NCBI RefSeq assembly: GCF_007989605.1
Contig: NZ_BJUL01000001.1
Coordinates: 406,518-470,517, forward strand
Reading direction: 5' to 3'
Length of the DNA: 64,000 nucleotides
Origin: Vreelandella venusta
GTDB taxonomy: Bacteria; Pseudomonadota; Gammaproteobacteria; Pseudomonadales; Halomonadaceae
This document shows, one piece after another, positions 9,407 through 18,289 of this stretch. Position numbers and translations under genes: made by a program. Within the stretch, counting starts at the first letter, position 1, and each line of letters opens with the position of its first letter. The notes under the pieces are model-generated. The model did no database searches. It was not told the origin of the DNA and saw nothing but the letters and a program-made list of their open reading frames with translations.

Positions 9407-9895
9407 CTAAAGAACCCGCATCACTAGGACGCCTGCCACCCATAGGCCAGCGCCAAAACTGGCGTGCGCGAAAAGACTACGCAGCCTGGCAATGGTTGGC
9501 TGCGGCGTCTTGCGGGCGGCAACCCCTGCGCCCATACCAGGCTGCAGGATTAGAAACGGCGCAATTACCGTGATCACACCGAAGCCTAACGCAGGTATAA
9601 ATGTGGGGCGTGCCAGCCAGTTTGGCCCAACCAGCACTAAAAATATGATCGCGAAAGCGATGCCAATCAGGTAGTGTGCCAGCCATCCTAGCGCCATTTC
9701 TGCCTGAATCGGGGCGCTTTCACCAATCGGCCGGTGGATGAACCTGCCCTTCGGCAAATGCCCTAGCCAACGTCCGACCATAGCGTAATTCAGCGAAGGA
9801 ATACCCAGCAGCCGCTTCTGCAGCAGCGCGACTATGTCCATAAAAGCAGTTGCTCCCAGGCCGAGCAGTAGCGCATCGGTCAGCAGCCCACTCAT
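9407..9895 (-). CDS. DUF2938 family integral membrane protein
   Basis: 162 residues with four hydrophobic segments: about 5-25, 70-90, 100-120 and 140-160. The conserved GESAPIQAEMALGWLAHY stretch between the first and second is typical of DUF2938. The function of the family is unknown. The gene is divergent from a MerR-type regulator. A promoter with the stretched 19-bp spacer that MerR proteins act on points at this gene, so it is probably the regulated target, induced by a signal the sequence does not reveal. The leader from that promoter to the ATG would be long, about 180 nt. The family call is fairly secure; the regulation is inference. Confidence 0.75.
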   Translation of the reverse strand: MSGLLTDALLLGLGATAFMDIVALLQKRLLGIPSLNYAMVGRWLGHLPKGRFIHRPIGESAPIQAEMALGWLAHYLIGIAFAIIFLVLVGPNWLARPTFIPALGFGVITVIAPFLILQPGMGAGVAARKTPQPTIARLRSLFAHASFGAGLWVAGVLVMRVL

Positions 9896-10080
9896 TGCTG
9901 CGCTCCTGGCATTTTTACCCCGGTCGTGTCTGTGCTTGTTATCTTTGCTCTTGTTAACGGTTTAGCAATGGCGTATGGGCGGCTGTGCGTATTCAAAACA
10001 GGCATGCTTGTTAGACTCCTGACAGTGTGGATAGACGTGTGGCTAGAAGTGTGGGTGGATACGTAAGGGAGAAGCGTTGT

Positions 10081-10111
10081 AGCCTATTACTTCAAGTCAA
10101 CTTTAAGTCAA
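10081..10111 (-). promoter_or_regulatory. MerR-type promoter with 19-bp spacer and SoxR-like operator
   Basis: On the minus strand: -35 TTGACT (10106-10111), 19-bp spacer (10087-10105), -10 TAGGCT (10081-10086). Overlapping the spacer is an 18-bp near-palindrome, CTTCAAGT-CA-ACTTTAAG (10090-10107), with the geometry of a SoxR box. The stretched spacer is the hallmark of promoters untwisted by MerR regulators. It points toward the DUF2938 gene and lies just before the merR ATG, so it may also give autoregulation. Confidence 0.65.
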
Positions 10112-10116
10112 GTGCC

Positions 10117-10581
10117 ATGCTCGATATTTCCGAACTGTCTCGAAAAAGCGGTATTCCTGCCTCGAAATTGCGCTATTACGAGGAAGTTGGCCTGATTAGG
10201 TCGGTGGGGCGCAATGGTCTGCGGCGGGTTTTCGAGACCAGCGTTTTAACACGCTTGTCGCTGATTGCGTTGGGGCAGGTCGCGGGGTTTTCACTGGCCG
10301 AGATGCGCGACATGCTTGGCACGCAACGGCAGCCGGAAATCGACCGTGAAGCGGTGAGTGCTAAGGCGGATCTTCTGGATCGTCACATTAACGAACTGAC
10401 AGCCCTTCGTGACGGTTTGCGTCATGTGGCGACCTGCACCGCGCCGAGCCATCTGGAGTGCCCAACGTTTCAACGTCTTATGCGCATCGCATTGGCTCGC
10501 CAGACTGGGCGAAGGCCCGAGCAGAAAAAACGCCTTACGCAGAAAAGCAGCCGTGCCAAGCAGAAAGGGAGTAAACCCTGA
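10117..10581 (+). CDS. MerR family transcriptional regulator
   Basis: 154 residues from the ATG at 10117. The N-terminal winged HTH reads ISELSRKSGIPASKLRYYEEVGL with the MerR-typical RYYE, followed by the helix pair FSLAEMRDMLG and a dimerisation coiled coil at about 75-100. The segment CTAPSHLECPTF carries two Cys in the effector region, but there is no full metal-binding motif, so the inducer is unknown. The tail is a basic, probably disordered Lys/Arg/Gln stretch. The frame extends up to 10027, but that would put the operator inside the coding region, so the later start is preferred. Divergent to the DUF2938 gene, which it probably controls. Confidence 0.85.
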   Translation: MLDISELSRKSGIPASKLRYYEEVGLIRSVGRNGLRRVFETSVLTRLSLIALGQVAGFSLAEMRDMLGTQRQPEIDREAVSAKADLLDRHINELTALRDGLRHVATCTAPSHLECPTFQRLMRIALARQTGRRPEQKKRLTQKSSRAKQKGSKP

Positions 10582-10636
10582 TCATCACATGGACACGGTT
10601 GAGCCTGAATAGAGGCTAGACGAGGCGCTTAACGCA

Positions 10637-13600
10637 CTACGATGCCGCTTTCTTGGCGTTATCTTTGTTCGCATCATCTTTCTTCGCGTTATCTTTCTTC
10701 GCATTACCTTTCACAGCGTAAAACAGCGGGGCGTACAGCGCTTCTGTGAGTTCGGCAAAGGTGTGCTTTTCGTTGGCGGTGCGGTCGAAAAACAGCCGCT
10801 CGAAGCGGGGCCATTGGTGGCCGAGATAAGGGCTCTGGTCGGCTTCGCCGGTGGTTTTAAATCCGCTCTCATAGACTTTTTCGGCTGCGGCGTAGGCGTC
10901 GCTTTCCCTGCCTTTCTCAATCGCAATGTCAGGTGTACCCAGTTTTGTCAGCCAAGCAAAGGCGGCCTGGGGGGCTAGCGGAAGCGGTACTTCCAGGCCG
11001 TGTTGCCAGGCGCTTAGCTGAGTTTCCAGGTGGGCGTGGGCGGTGTCGGCAGCGATAGGCTCCAGAGTGATATTGCCGGCCTTGGAAAGTAACTGGGTGG
11101 TCATCGGACCGCTGAGATTGCCAGCCAGATGGGCAACCCAGTGGCGTAGCAGCAGATGCCACTGGTACTTGCTGTTCTTGATCAGGCTACTGCTGAGTAA
11201 TAGCAGGCGGCAGCGGTTGCCCACGTCATCCTGGCGTAGCTCGCCCAGCCAGTCTTCCAACGTAATTCCGTTACTCCCTGCTAGGTGAATGGCTGCTGGG
11301 TCATCTAGCGCAATCGGCCAAGCGTCCAGGGCTTCTTCGTAGTCGCTGAACAGGGCTTCCATGGGTTCTGCTAAGGCATCGCGCATACGCTCGCCAAAGG
11401 CACCCATGGCCAATACGCCTTGGCCCTGAAAACGCTCAAGGGCTGCGTGCAGTGCTTCAATGCGTGGCTCGCCGCGGTCAATGGCGTGGCGCTGGGCGGC
11501 GATCAGTTGGTCTTGCAACTGCCAGTTTTGCAGGCCATCCAGGGCGAACGGCTCTTCGTCCAGTTCGGCAATTGCTTCTTGCTCGAAATACACCCCCAGC
11601 CGGGTATTGAAAAAGGCGCGTACCGGCTCGCGCAGGAATTGGCCCAACTGGCCAAGCGTCAGGTTGGTGGGGATGTTTTCCGGTGGGGAAAGTGTCGGAT
11701 GGGCAGCTTGAGGCGTGCGCGGTGCGTGTACCTCGCGCCATTCATGTGCATAGGTAAACAGTCGCGAGACTTGCGGGTTGCTAGCAAAATAAGCGCGGCT
11801 AAACGGCTGCAGCGGGTGCTCGGTAGTTAGCGCTTCCAGCAGCGGCGTGCCGTTCTCGATCTGCCAGCCTGCTTCCAGGTGGTCACGCAGTTGGCCGACC
11901 AGTACCGAAGGCGGTAGCGGTGTGTTATCGATTTGGCTTCTGCCGACCCAGCTTATGTAGAGCTGGTCGCGGGCGGAGAGCAGCGCTTCCAAAAACAGGT
12001 AGCGGTCGTCTTCCCTGCGGGAGCGGTCACCGGGGCGGTAGTCACTGCCCATCAAATCAAAATCTAGCGGTGGTTGAGAGCGGGGGTACTCACCGTCGTT
12101 CATGCCCAGCAGACACACGCGCTTAAACGGAATGGCGCGCATGGGCATTAGCGTGGCGAAGTTGACCGCACCGGCTAGAAAGCGTTGGGAAAGGCTGTGT
12201 TCATCAATCTGTGCCAGCCAGTGTTCGCGCACCATGGAGAGAGGCAGCGGTTCGGTTAACTGGGCTTCCTCGCTGCTTTCCAGCATTTGCTGCAAACCGT
12301 TTTCCAGCTTGGTGAGCATTACGCTTTCTTGGGCGTCGTCGGTCAGAAAGAAGGTTTCCAGCAGCGTGCGTAGTCGCGCTACCCAGTTGGCCGCATCGGT
12401 GGGCTGGCAGAAGGTTTCCCAGGTCTCTTCGAGCTTTTCCAACAAGGTGGCTAACGGCCCGGCAAGGCCCGCTTCCAGCCCGCCGATATCGTCAAACGGC
12501 TCGATTCCTTGCCAAGCGTGGCCTTCACCCACGGTGTAGCCCAGCAGCAAGCGGCGCAGGCCAAACGCCCAGGTGTTTTGGCTTAACCCGCCGGGTAGCT
12601 CAAGCGTCTGGCGCTGCTTGGCATTCAGCCCCCAACGAATGCCTGCACCCTCCATCCAGCGCTCGAGTACCGGTAGGTCGCGCTCTTCCAGCCCAAAGCG
12701 CTGGCGCAGAGCGGGTACATCGAGCAGATCCAGTAAGTCGCTGACCGAAAGGCGCAGTTCAGGTAGGCGCAGCAGCTTTTCCAGGGCAATCATTAGTGGC
12801 AGGCGGTGGCGGCTGGCTTGGTCGGAAAGCGTATAGGGAATATGCCGTGGGTCGTCGTTTGGTAGTTGGCCAAATACTGCGGCAATATGCGGCGCGTAGC
12901 GGTCGATATCTGGCACCATGACGATAATATCCCGCGGGCGCAGGTCGGGGTCGGCGCTAAAGGCGGCCAGCAACTGGTCGTGAAGAATCTCAACTTCCCG
13001 CTGGGGGCCATGGGCAATATGAAACACCATGGAATCATCTGCCGAGCTTAGCGCGGGCCAGTGGGTTTGAGTTTCCGCCACGGGGCGCAGCTCGCGAATA
13101 TCATCTTGCAGTTGGCTGAGCAGGCAGTCGCGATCAACGCCGTTAAACGGCTCGAACATATCGATCCGCAGCGCTTGCTGCTCAAACAGGGTTTGGTAGT
13201 TGCCCGAATCGTCGTGTTCATCCAGCAGGCGCAGGTAGTCGCGGCCCTGCTTGCCCCAAGCGGCGAGTAGCGGCTGGGCGTGAAGGTGCAGGGCATCGTC
13301 GGCGTCGCCGGTGCCCAATACATCTAGCGCTTCGGGCATACCGGTTTTGCGCCGCTGGCGGTAGCGGTTGGCGCGCAGTAAATCTTTGTGCTCGATGATA
13401 TCTGCCCAGTAGAACTGGCAGGGGTTGTGCACACACAGCACGATTTGGCAGCAGCGAGAGAGTGCCGCCAGGGCTTCCAGGGTTTGTTGGGGCAGCGATG
13501 AAATACCAAAAATAATCAGCCGCCGAGGCAAACCGCGCGGGCAGGGCTGGCCTTCCAATTGTTCAGTCGCTTTCAAAAAGCGCCGATGCACCTGGGCACG

Positions 13601-14278
13601 GCTACTGTTGATGCCTGCATCGCCTTGGCTGGCGGCGACATCTTCGCGCAGAATGCGCCATAGCGCGGGCTGCCAGCGCTGGTGCTCTTCCAGCGGGCGG
13701 GGTTCGCCCCGAGCAGTAATCAGCACGTCATCACCGTTGGCCCAGGCATCCAGCCAGTCGGCGCGGTAGACCTGATACTGGTCGAACAAATCCGCCAGCC
13801 GCTCGGCCAGTTGGTAGTGCTTGCGCTGGTCGCGGTCGACTTCCAAGAACTGCGCCAGCGGCGCGAACACTTCCTGCCCCGCTAGCGTGGGCAGCAGGCG
13901 TAGCAGCCGCCATACCAAGCGCGATTTATCAAACGGCGAGGTTTCAGGCACCGCGTCGCCATCTTGATCAACGTGGGTGAGCACCGTGCGGTAGGCCTGC
14001 CATAGAAACCGCGCGGGCAGCATGACATCCAGCGCGGCGGCGATGCCTGCGCCGCCATTCTCTGGGTCTTCCGCCAACGCTAACTTTAACCACTGCCCAA
14101 TGCCGTTGCTCTGCACCAGAATGGTCTCGTTTTCCAACGGTCCCAACGGGTGCAAGCGCATCCACTGCACCGCCAGCCCGCGCAAGTCTTCCAGGCGGTT
14201 AGCGTGCACCACCATAAAGCCAGGGGTAAGCGACGTTGGCGAGAATGGCGTTGGTGAGCAGTGTGAATTGGCAGACAT
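10637..14278 (-). CDS. recC: Exodeoxyribonuclease V subunit gamma (RecC)
   Basis: The scaffold and Chi-recognition subunit of RecBCD, an inactive helicase/nuclease fold. I choose the ATG at 14278, preceded by GAAGGA, over the first in-frame ATG at 14308 that lacks a ribosome site. The protein is then 1213 residues, slightly above the 1122 of E. coli. Family stretches include VQSNGIGQWLKLALA near the N-terminus, DIIVMVPDIDRYAP, RSHYQ-type regions, MRAIPFKRVCLLGMNDGEYPR and SRREDDRYLFLEAL. The last about 20 residues are a Lys-Asp-Asn-Ala repeat with no counterpart I know in RecC, encoded by a 15-bp tandem repeat. Same strand as recB-recD, but pncB, DUF2938 and merR lie between, so it is not co-transcribed with them. 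Confidence 0.93.
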   Translation of the reverse strand: MSANSHCSPTPFSPTSLTPGFMVVHANRLEDLRGLAVQWMRLHPLGPLENETILVQSNGIGQWLKLALAEDPENGGAGIAAALDVMLPARFLWQAYRTVLTHVDQDGDAVPETSPFDKSRLVWRLLRLLPTLAGQEVFAPLAQFLEVDRDQRKHYQLAERLADLFDQYQVYRADWLDAWANGDDVLITARGEPRPLEEHQRWQPALWRILREDVAASQGDAGINSSRAQVHRRFLKATEQLEGQPCPRGLPRRLIIFGISSLPQQTLEALAALSRCCQIVLCVHNPCQFYWADIIEHKDLLRANRYRQRRKTGMPEALDVLGTGDADDALHLHAQPLLAAWGKQGRDYLRLLDEHDDSGNYQTLFEQQALRIDMFEPFNGVDRDCLLSQLQDDIRELRPVAETQTHWPALSSADDSMVFHIAHGPQREVEILHDQLLAAFSADPDLRPRDIIVMVPDIDRYAPHIAAVFGQLPNDDPRHIPYTLSDQASRHRLPLMIALEKLLRLPELRLSVSDLLDLLDVPALRQRFGLEERDLPVLERWMEGAGIRWGLNAKQRQTLELPGGLSQNTWAFGLRRLLLGYTVGEGHAWQGIEPFDDIGGLEAGLAGPLATLLEKLEETWETFCQPTDAANWVARLRTLLETFFLTDDAQESVMLTKLENGLQQMLESSEEAQLTEPLPLSMVREHWLAQIDEHSLSQRFLAGAVNFATLMPMRAIPFKRVCLLGMNDGEYPRSQPPLDFDLMGSDYRPGDRSRREDDRYLFLEALLSARDQLYISWVGRSQIDNTPLPPSVLVGQLRDHLEAGWQIENGTPLLEALTTEHPLQPFSRAYFASNPQVSRLFTYAHEWREVHAPRTPQAAHPTLSPPENIPTNLTLGQLGQFLREPVRAFFNTRLGVYFEQEAIAELDEEPFALDGLQNWQLQDQLIAAQRHAIDRGEPRIEALHAALERFQGQGVLAMGAFGERMRDALAEPMEALFSDYEEALDAWPIALDDPAAIHLAGSNGITLEDWLGELRQDDVGNRCRLLLLSSSLIKNSKYQWHLLLRHWVAHLAGNLSGPMTTQLLSKAGNITLEPIAADTAHAHLETQLSAWQHGLEVPLPLAPQAAFAWLTKLGTPDIAIEKGRESDAYAAAEKVYESGFKTTGEADQSPYLGHQWPRFERLFFDRTANEKHTFAELTEALYAPLFYAVKGNAKKDNAKKDDANKDNAKKAAS
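10640..10710 (-). repeat. 15-bp tandem repeat in the recC 3' end
   Basis: Imperfect copies of a 15-bp unit (plus strand like GTTATCTTTCTTCGC) encode successive AKKDN-type pentapeptides at the extreme C-terminus of RecC. The codons are in frame, so copy-number change would lengthen or shorten a basic tail without a frameshift. Confidence 0.6.
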
Positions 14279-14389
14279 GCGGTGGTGTTCCTTCACGGCA
14301 TTAGGCATTGGGAATAGCGCGTAGCGCTATGGTGCCATAAGTTAAAGGAACCCGCGTGCATCAGAGCTAGGAACTTTTACAGAAGTTTG

Positions 14390-14407
14390 GTTATCATAAA
14401 AGATAAC
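14390..14407. promoter_or_regulatory. Palindrome, candidate HigA operator
   Basis: GTTATC-ATAAAA-GATAAC, a perfect 6-bp inverted repeat, lies 18 bp before the toxin ATG. HigA-type antitoxins repress their own operon through short palindromes in this position. Assignment is by location and symmetry only. Confidence 0.5.
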
Positions 14408-14424
14408 TTAACCGGAGCTTGGCT

Positions 14425-14745
14425 ATGGAATGGCAGGTTAGTTTTTATCCCGGCGTAGAGAAAGAGATTCTCGGCATGCCGCCAAAAATACAAGCTAGAA
14501 TGCTCCGGTTACTGGAAATGGTAGAGGAGCATGGCGCGAACTTAGGGCCACCGCATACAGAGTCGATGGGCGATGGTCTTTTCGAGATCAGAGCAAAAGC
14601 AAAAGAGGGCATCGGGCGTTCTTTGTTTTGCTATGTGCATGGACGACAGGTCGTGATTCTTTATGCATTTGTCAAAAAGAGCCAAAAAACGCCTCGTCAG
14701 GCGTTGATGTTGGCTCGATCAAGACAGCGCGAGGTGCAGTCGTGA
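14425..14745 (+). CDS. higB: HigB/RelE-type toxin of a type II toxin-antitoxin pair
   Basis: 106 residues, matching the phage-derived Gp49-like/HigB toxin family: EWQVSFYPGVEKEI at the start, the LGPPHTESMGDGLFEIR core, IGRSLFCYVHGRQVVILYAFVKKSQKTP, and a Lys/Arg-rich end. Members are ribosome-dependent mRNA interferases with a RelE fold. The start is the ATG at 14425, with CCGGAG seven bases upstream. An alternative TTG two codons earlier is less likely. The toxin precedes the antitoxin and its TGA overlaps the antitoxin GTG. Intact, with its antitoxin present, so probably functional. The precise name (HigB versus RelE-like) is by family resemblance. Confidence 0.8.
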   Translation: MEWQVSFYPGVEKEILGMPPKIQARMLRLLEMVEEHGANLGPPHTESMGDGLFEIRAKAKEGIGRSLFCYVHGRQVVILYAFVKKSQKTPRQALMLARSRQREVQS

Positions 14746-15032
14746 TTAACTTAAAAGCATTGAAAGAGCAGGCGCTTCAAAACCCTGATGTGAAAGCAGA
14801 GTATGAGCGTTTGGCGCCAGAGTTTGAGCTGGCGGCAACGCTTATTTCTATGCGTCAGCGTGCTGGCTTAACTCAGGAAGAGTTAGCCAAGCGCTTGCAT
14901 ACCCAGAAAAGTAACATCAGTAGGTTAGAGCGTGGAGATAGCAATCCCGGCTGGAAAACGCTGCAACGTTATGCGGATGCCTGCGGATTTGAGCTGTCTG
15001 TTCAGGCTCAGCGGCATAAAACCGCTATTTAA
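14742..15032 (+). CDS. higA: HigA-type antitoxin, XRE family HTH
   Basis: 96 residues from a GTG that overlaps the toxin stop (GTGA), giving translational coupling. The N-terminus NLKALKEQALQNPDVKAEYE and the segment EFELAATLISMRQRAGLTQEELAKRL are typical of HigA antitoxins that pair with Gp49-like toxins. The HTH spans about residues 40-90, including KSNISRLERG. It should bind and neutralise HigB and repress the operon through the upstream palindrome. The frame extends upstream inside the toxin gene in another register, but the GTG is the natural start given the alignment and the overlap. Confidence 0.83.
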   Translation: MINLKALKEQALQNPDVKAEYERLAPEFELAATLISMRQRAGLTQEELAKRLHTQKSNISRLERGDSNPGWKTLQRYADACGFELSVQAQRHKTAI

Positions 15033-15159
15033 CGTAAATAGTACGCTATAAGTGAGCCACTTGGGTTTGTCATCTTTGCTTGCGTGAACGCCATGGCATC
15101 GCCAAGCTATGTGGATACCGTGCGTAACGCGATGTGAGTCAAGCAAAGAGGAATTCCCC

Positions 15160-16836
15160 ATGACCGAGCCGACTAATAATACCCGCCGCCATTCAGCCCA
15201 GGTGGTGGATGGCCCTGGCAAGGCGGCCAGCCGCGCAATGCTGCGGGCGGTGGGGTTTAACGACGATGATTTTACCAAGCCTCAGGTGGGCGTTGCCTCT
15301 ACCTGGAGTATGGTGACCCCGTGCAATAGCCACATTGGTGAGTTGGCAGAGTTCGCCCGTGACGGTGCCGATGCGGCGGGTGGTAAAGGGGTAATCTTTA
15401 ATACCATCACTATTTCCGATGGCATTGCTAACGGCACCGAAGGCATGAAGTACTCGCTGGTTTCCCGCGAGGTGATTGCCGATTCCATTGAAACCGTGGC
15501 GGGCTGTGAAGGCTTTGATGGGCTGGTGGCGATTGGCGGTTGCGATAAAAATATGCCGGGTTGCGTGATGGGCTTGGCACGGCTGAATCGTCCCAGCGTG
15601 TTTGTGTATGGCGGCACCATTATGCCCGGTAAAGGCCATACCGATATCGTGTCGGTGTTTGAGGCGATGGGCGCCCACTCCCGCGGTGATATTGACCTGA
15701 TCGAGCTTAAAAATATCGAAGAAACCGCGATTCCTGGCCCGGGCTCCTGTGGCGGTATGTACACCGCTAATACGATGGCATCTGCCATTGAAGCATTGGG
15801 TATGAGCCTTCCAGGTAGCTCGGCGCAGAACGCCATTTCCCAAGACAAGCGCGATGACTGTAAAGCGGCAGGCGAGGCCGTGCTGGCACTGCTGGCCAGT
15901 GACATCAAGCCTTCTGACATCATGACCCGCGAAGCGTTTGAGAATGCGATTACCGTGGTGATTGCACTGGGCGGTTCTACCAATGCTGTGCTGCATTTGA
16001 TTGGCATGGCGCGCACCATTGGCGTGGAACTAACCCTTGCCGACTTCACCGAGATCGGCAAGCGCGTGCCGGTAGTCGCTGATCTGCGCCCCAGCGGCCA
16101 CTATATGATGAGCGAGCTGGTGGCGATTGGTGGCATTCAGCCGCTAATGAAAATTCTGCTGGATGCTGGGTTGCTGCACGGCGACTGCTTAACAGTGACC
16201 GGTAAAACGCTGGCCGAAAACCTGGAAGAGGTTGAGCCTTACCCCATGGATCAACAGATTATTGCGCCGTTGGGTAACCCGCTTAAAGCCGAAAGCCATC
16301 TGCGCATTCTGTTTGGCAACCTGGCGCCGGAAGGTGCAGTGGCCAAAATTACCGGTAAGGAAGGTACGCGCTTTAGCGGTTCGGCGCGGGTGTTTGGCTC
16401 TGAAGAAGAGGCCCAGGCGCGCATTAATGACGGTACCGTAGTAGCGGGCGATGTGGTGGTGATTCGTTATGAAGGGCCAAAAGGTGGCCCCGGCATGCGC
16501 GAAATGCTTACGCCAACGTCTGCGATTATGGGGCGTGGCCTGGGTAATGATGTGGCGTTGATTACCGATGGGCGTTTCTCCGGCGGCAGCCATGGCTTTG
16601 TGGTTGGCCACGTCTCACCGGAAGCCTTCGATGGCGGCCCGCTGGCGCTGGTGCAGGATGGCGATGCCATCACTATTGATGCCGAAGCCGACACCATTGA
16701 AGTGGACATCAGCGATGAAGAGATGATGCGCCGCCGCGCCGCCTGGCAGCAGCCAGAACCGCGTTATCGCAAAGGCGTGCTGGCGAAGTATGCCAAGTTG
16801 GTCAGTTCTGCCAGTACCGGTGCGGTAACCGATTAA
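15160..16836 (+). CDS. ilvD: Dihydroxy-acid dehydratase
   Basis: Dehydrates 2,3-dihydroxyisovalerate and 2,3-dihydroxy-3-methylvalerate in valine and isoleucine synthesis, using an iron-sulfur cluster and Mg. 558 residues from the ATG at 15160, with AGAGGA seven bases upstream. Seen: [27 protein letters not shown] and [15 protein letters not shown], which supply the three cluster Cys (Cys in the PCN, CDK and SCG motifs), and the C-terminal [19 protein letters not shown]. The length is that of the shorter DHAD branch rather than the 616-residue E. coli type, so it may hold a [2Fe-2S] cluster; that last point is family inference. It stands alone, with no other ilv gene nearby. Confidence 0.93.
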   Translation: MTEPTNNTRRHSAQVVDGPGKAASRAMLRAVGFNDDDFTKPQVGVASTWSMVTPCNSHIGELAEFARDGADAAGGKGVIFNTITISDGIANGTEGMKYSLVSREVIADSIETVAGCEGFDGLVAIGGCDKNMPGCVMGLARLNRPSVFVYGGTIMPGKGHTDIVSVFEAMGAHSRGDIDLIELKNIEETAIPGPGSCGGMYTANTMASAIEALGMSLPGSSAQNAISQDKRDDCKAAGEAVLALLASDIKPSDIMTREAFENAITVVIALGGSTNAVLHLIGMARTIGVELTLADFTEIGKRVPVVADLRPSGHYMMSELVAIGGIQPLMKILLDAGLLHGDCLTVTGKTLAENLEEVEPYPMDQQIIAPLGNPLKAESHLRILFGNLAPEGAVAKITGKEGTRFSGSARVFGSEEEAQARINDGTVVAGDVVVIRYEGPKGGPGMREMLTPTSAIMGRGLGNDVALITDGRFSGGSHGFVVGHVSPEAFDGGPLALVQDGDAITIDAEADTIEVDISDEEMMRRRAAWQQPEPRYRKGVLAKYAKLVSSASTGAVTD

Positions 16837-17076
16837 CCGGCATATCAATACGTGAAGGTGCCTGGATCAGCCCGCGGGTGCCTCACTCGCTCGTGCCTCG
16901 CGAGATTCGTTACCACGCGCTACTTAATTCATTGAATAAGCAGATTTTGTAGCGCGGTGTAAGCGTCAGCGCACCCACGTTGATGAAGCCCCAGCGGATA
17001 ATCGTGCACACTGTCATCACTGTGTCAGCTTTAAACGGTAGGTTAGGCCTTTTGTCCACATGGGGAAGCTTACGCT

Positions 17077-18270
17077 ATGGCTGAAAAGCACCATCTGAAC
17101 GGGCGGGTAAGCGAGGTGTTTTGGGCGTTTTTAGCCTTGGGATTGACCTCGTTTGGCGGGCCGGTGGCTCACCTGGGCTATTTTCGTACGGCTTTTGTGG
17201 AGCGCCGACAGTGGTTAAGCGAAAGCGCCTACGCGGATCTTGTGGCGCTGTGCCAATTTTTGCCGGGGCCTGCCAGTAGCCAAGTGGGCTTTGCCTTGGG
17301 ATTAATGCGCGCCGGGCCTTGGGGGGCGGCCATGGCATGGCTGGCATTCACGCTGCCTTCCGCCATAGTACTGGTGCTGTTCGCGTTTGGCGCGGCGGTA
17401 CTGGATGGCCCGATTGCCAGCGGCATCATTCATGGCTTAAAAGTTGTCGCGGTAGCCATTGTGGCCCACGCGGTGTGGGGCATGGCGCGTAACCTTTGCC
17501 CTGATAAAACCCGGGTGGGAATTGCGCTGGCGGCGGTGTTTGTAGTCGTTATGGTCAGTGGGCCGCTGGGGCAGGTCGCTGCGATTGTGCTAGGCGGTAT
17601 CGCCGGGTTGGCACTATGCCGCAGTATTGCCGCGGTTACGCCCAGTGAGCCACTGCAGTTTCCAGTCTCTCGCCGTGCAGGCACGATGGCGTTGGGGCTA
17701 TTCGCTGTGCTGCTGATAGTACTACCGCTAATGGCAGGCAGCGCTGGGTGGCTAACAGTGGCCGATGCGTTTTATCGCTCTGGCGCATTGGTATTTGGCG
17801 GCGGGCATGTGGTGCTGCCGCTGCTGGAAGCGGAAGTGGTGCAATCCGGCTGGATTACCGCAGATGAGTTTTTGGCAGGCTATGGGGCTGCCCAGGCGGT
17901 GCCAGGGCCGTTATTCACCTTTGCTGCTTACTTGGGCGCGCTGTTGCCCGGTATCAATAGCGTGGTTGGTGCGCTGCTGGCGCTATTGGCGATCTTTATT
18001 CCTGGCTTTTTACTGTTGGTGGGCGTGTTGCCCTTTTGGAATCATTTTCGCCGTTGGCAGAGCGCCAAGGCGTTGATGCGCGGTGCTAACGCGGCAGTGG
18101 TGGGTATTTTAGGCGCGGCGCTTTATCAGCCGGTATGGACCAGCGCGATTATCGGGCCGTATGAATTTGTTTTGGCGCTGACGGGCTTTTTACTGCTGAC
18201 CGCCTGGAAGCTACCGGCGTGGATTGTGGTGATCGTCATCGCCTTGGGTGGGGTAGTGATCACGCTGTAG
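17077..18270 (+). CDS. chrA: Chromate transporter, two-domain CHR family
   Basis: 397 residues, very hydrophobic, about ten to twelve membrane segments, with two homologous CHR halves. The first half carries GLTSFGGPVAHLGYFR and QFLPGPASSQVGFALG. The second carries FGGGHVVLPLLEAEVV and AAQAVPGPLFTFAAYLG. These FGGP/FGGGH and PGP motifs define the long-chain ChrA family, which exports chromate from the cytoplasm by proton-linked antiport. No chrB regulator is nearby. Some family members have not been shown to transport chromate, so the substrate is by homology. Start chosen at ATG 17077 after GGGGAAG. Confidence 0.9.
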   Translation: MAEKHHLNGRVSEVFWAFLALGLTSFGGPVAHLGYFRTAFVERRQWLSESAYADLVALCQFLPGPASSQVGFALGLMRAGPWGAAMAWLAFTLPSAIVLVLFAFGAAVLDGPIASGIIHGLKVVAVAIVAHAVWGMARNLCPDKTRVGIALAAVFVVVMVSGPLGQVAAIVLGGIAGLALCRSIAAVTPSEPLQFPVSRRAGTMALGLFAVLLIVLPLMAGSAGWLTVADAFYRSGALVFGGGHVVLPLLEAEVVQSGWITADEFLAGYGAAQAVPGPLFTFAAYLGALLPGINSVVGALLALLAIFIPGFLLLVGVLPFWNHFRRWQSAKALMRGANAAVVGILGAALYQPVWTSAIIGPYEFVLALTGFLLLTAWKLPAWIVVIVIALGGVVITL

Positions 18271-18283
18271 CATCACTACCCCA
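18249..18283. terminator. Hairpin between convergent chrA and ttrA-like gene
   Basis: Perfect 12-bp stem TGGGGTAGTGAT (18249-18260) / ATCACTACCCCA (18272-18283). The chrA stop codon is in the 11-nt loop. There is no good T-run on either side, so it may block either polymerase weakly or act as an mRNA 3' end. Confidence 0.5.
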
Positions 18284-18289
18284 GCCGGT

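Noticed and set aside
15193..15996. Long minus-strand frames (267 and 259 residues) opposite ilvD
   Set aside because: Both overlap a highly conserved enzyme gene, have no recognisable domain, and arise from codon bias on the sense strand.
16837..17076. 240-bp gap between ilvD and chrA as a possible small RNA or insertion remnant
   Set aside because: I found no terminal repeats, no strong hairpin with a T-run and no reading frame worth reporting.
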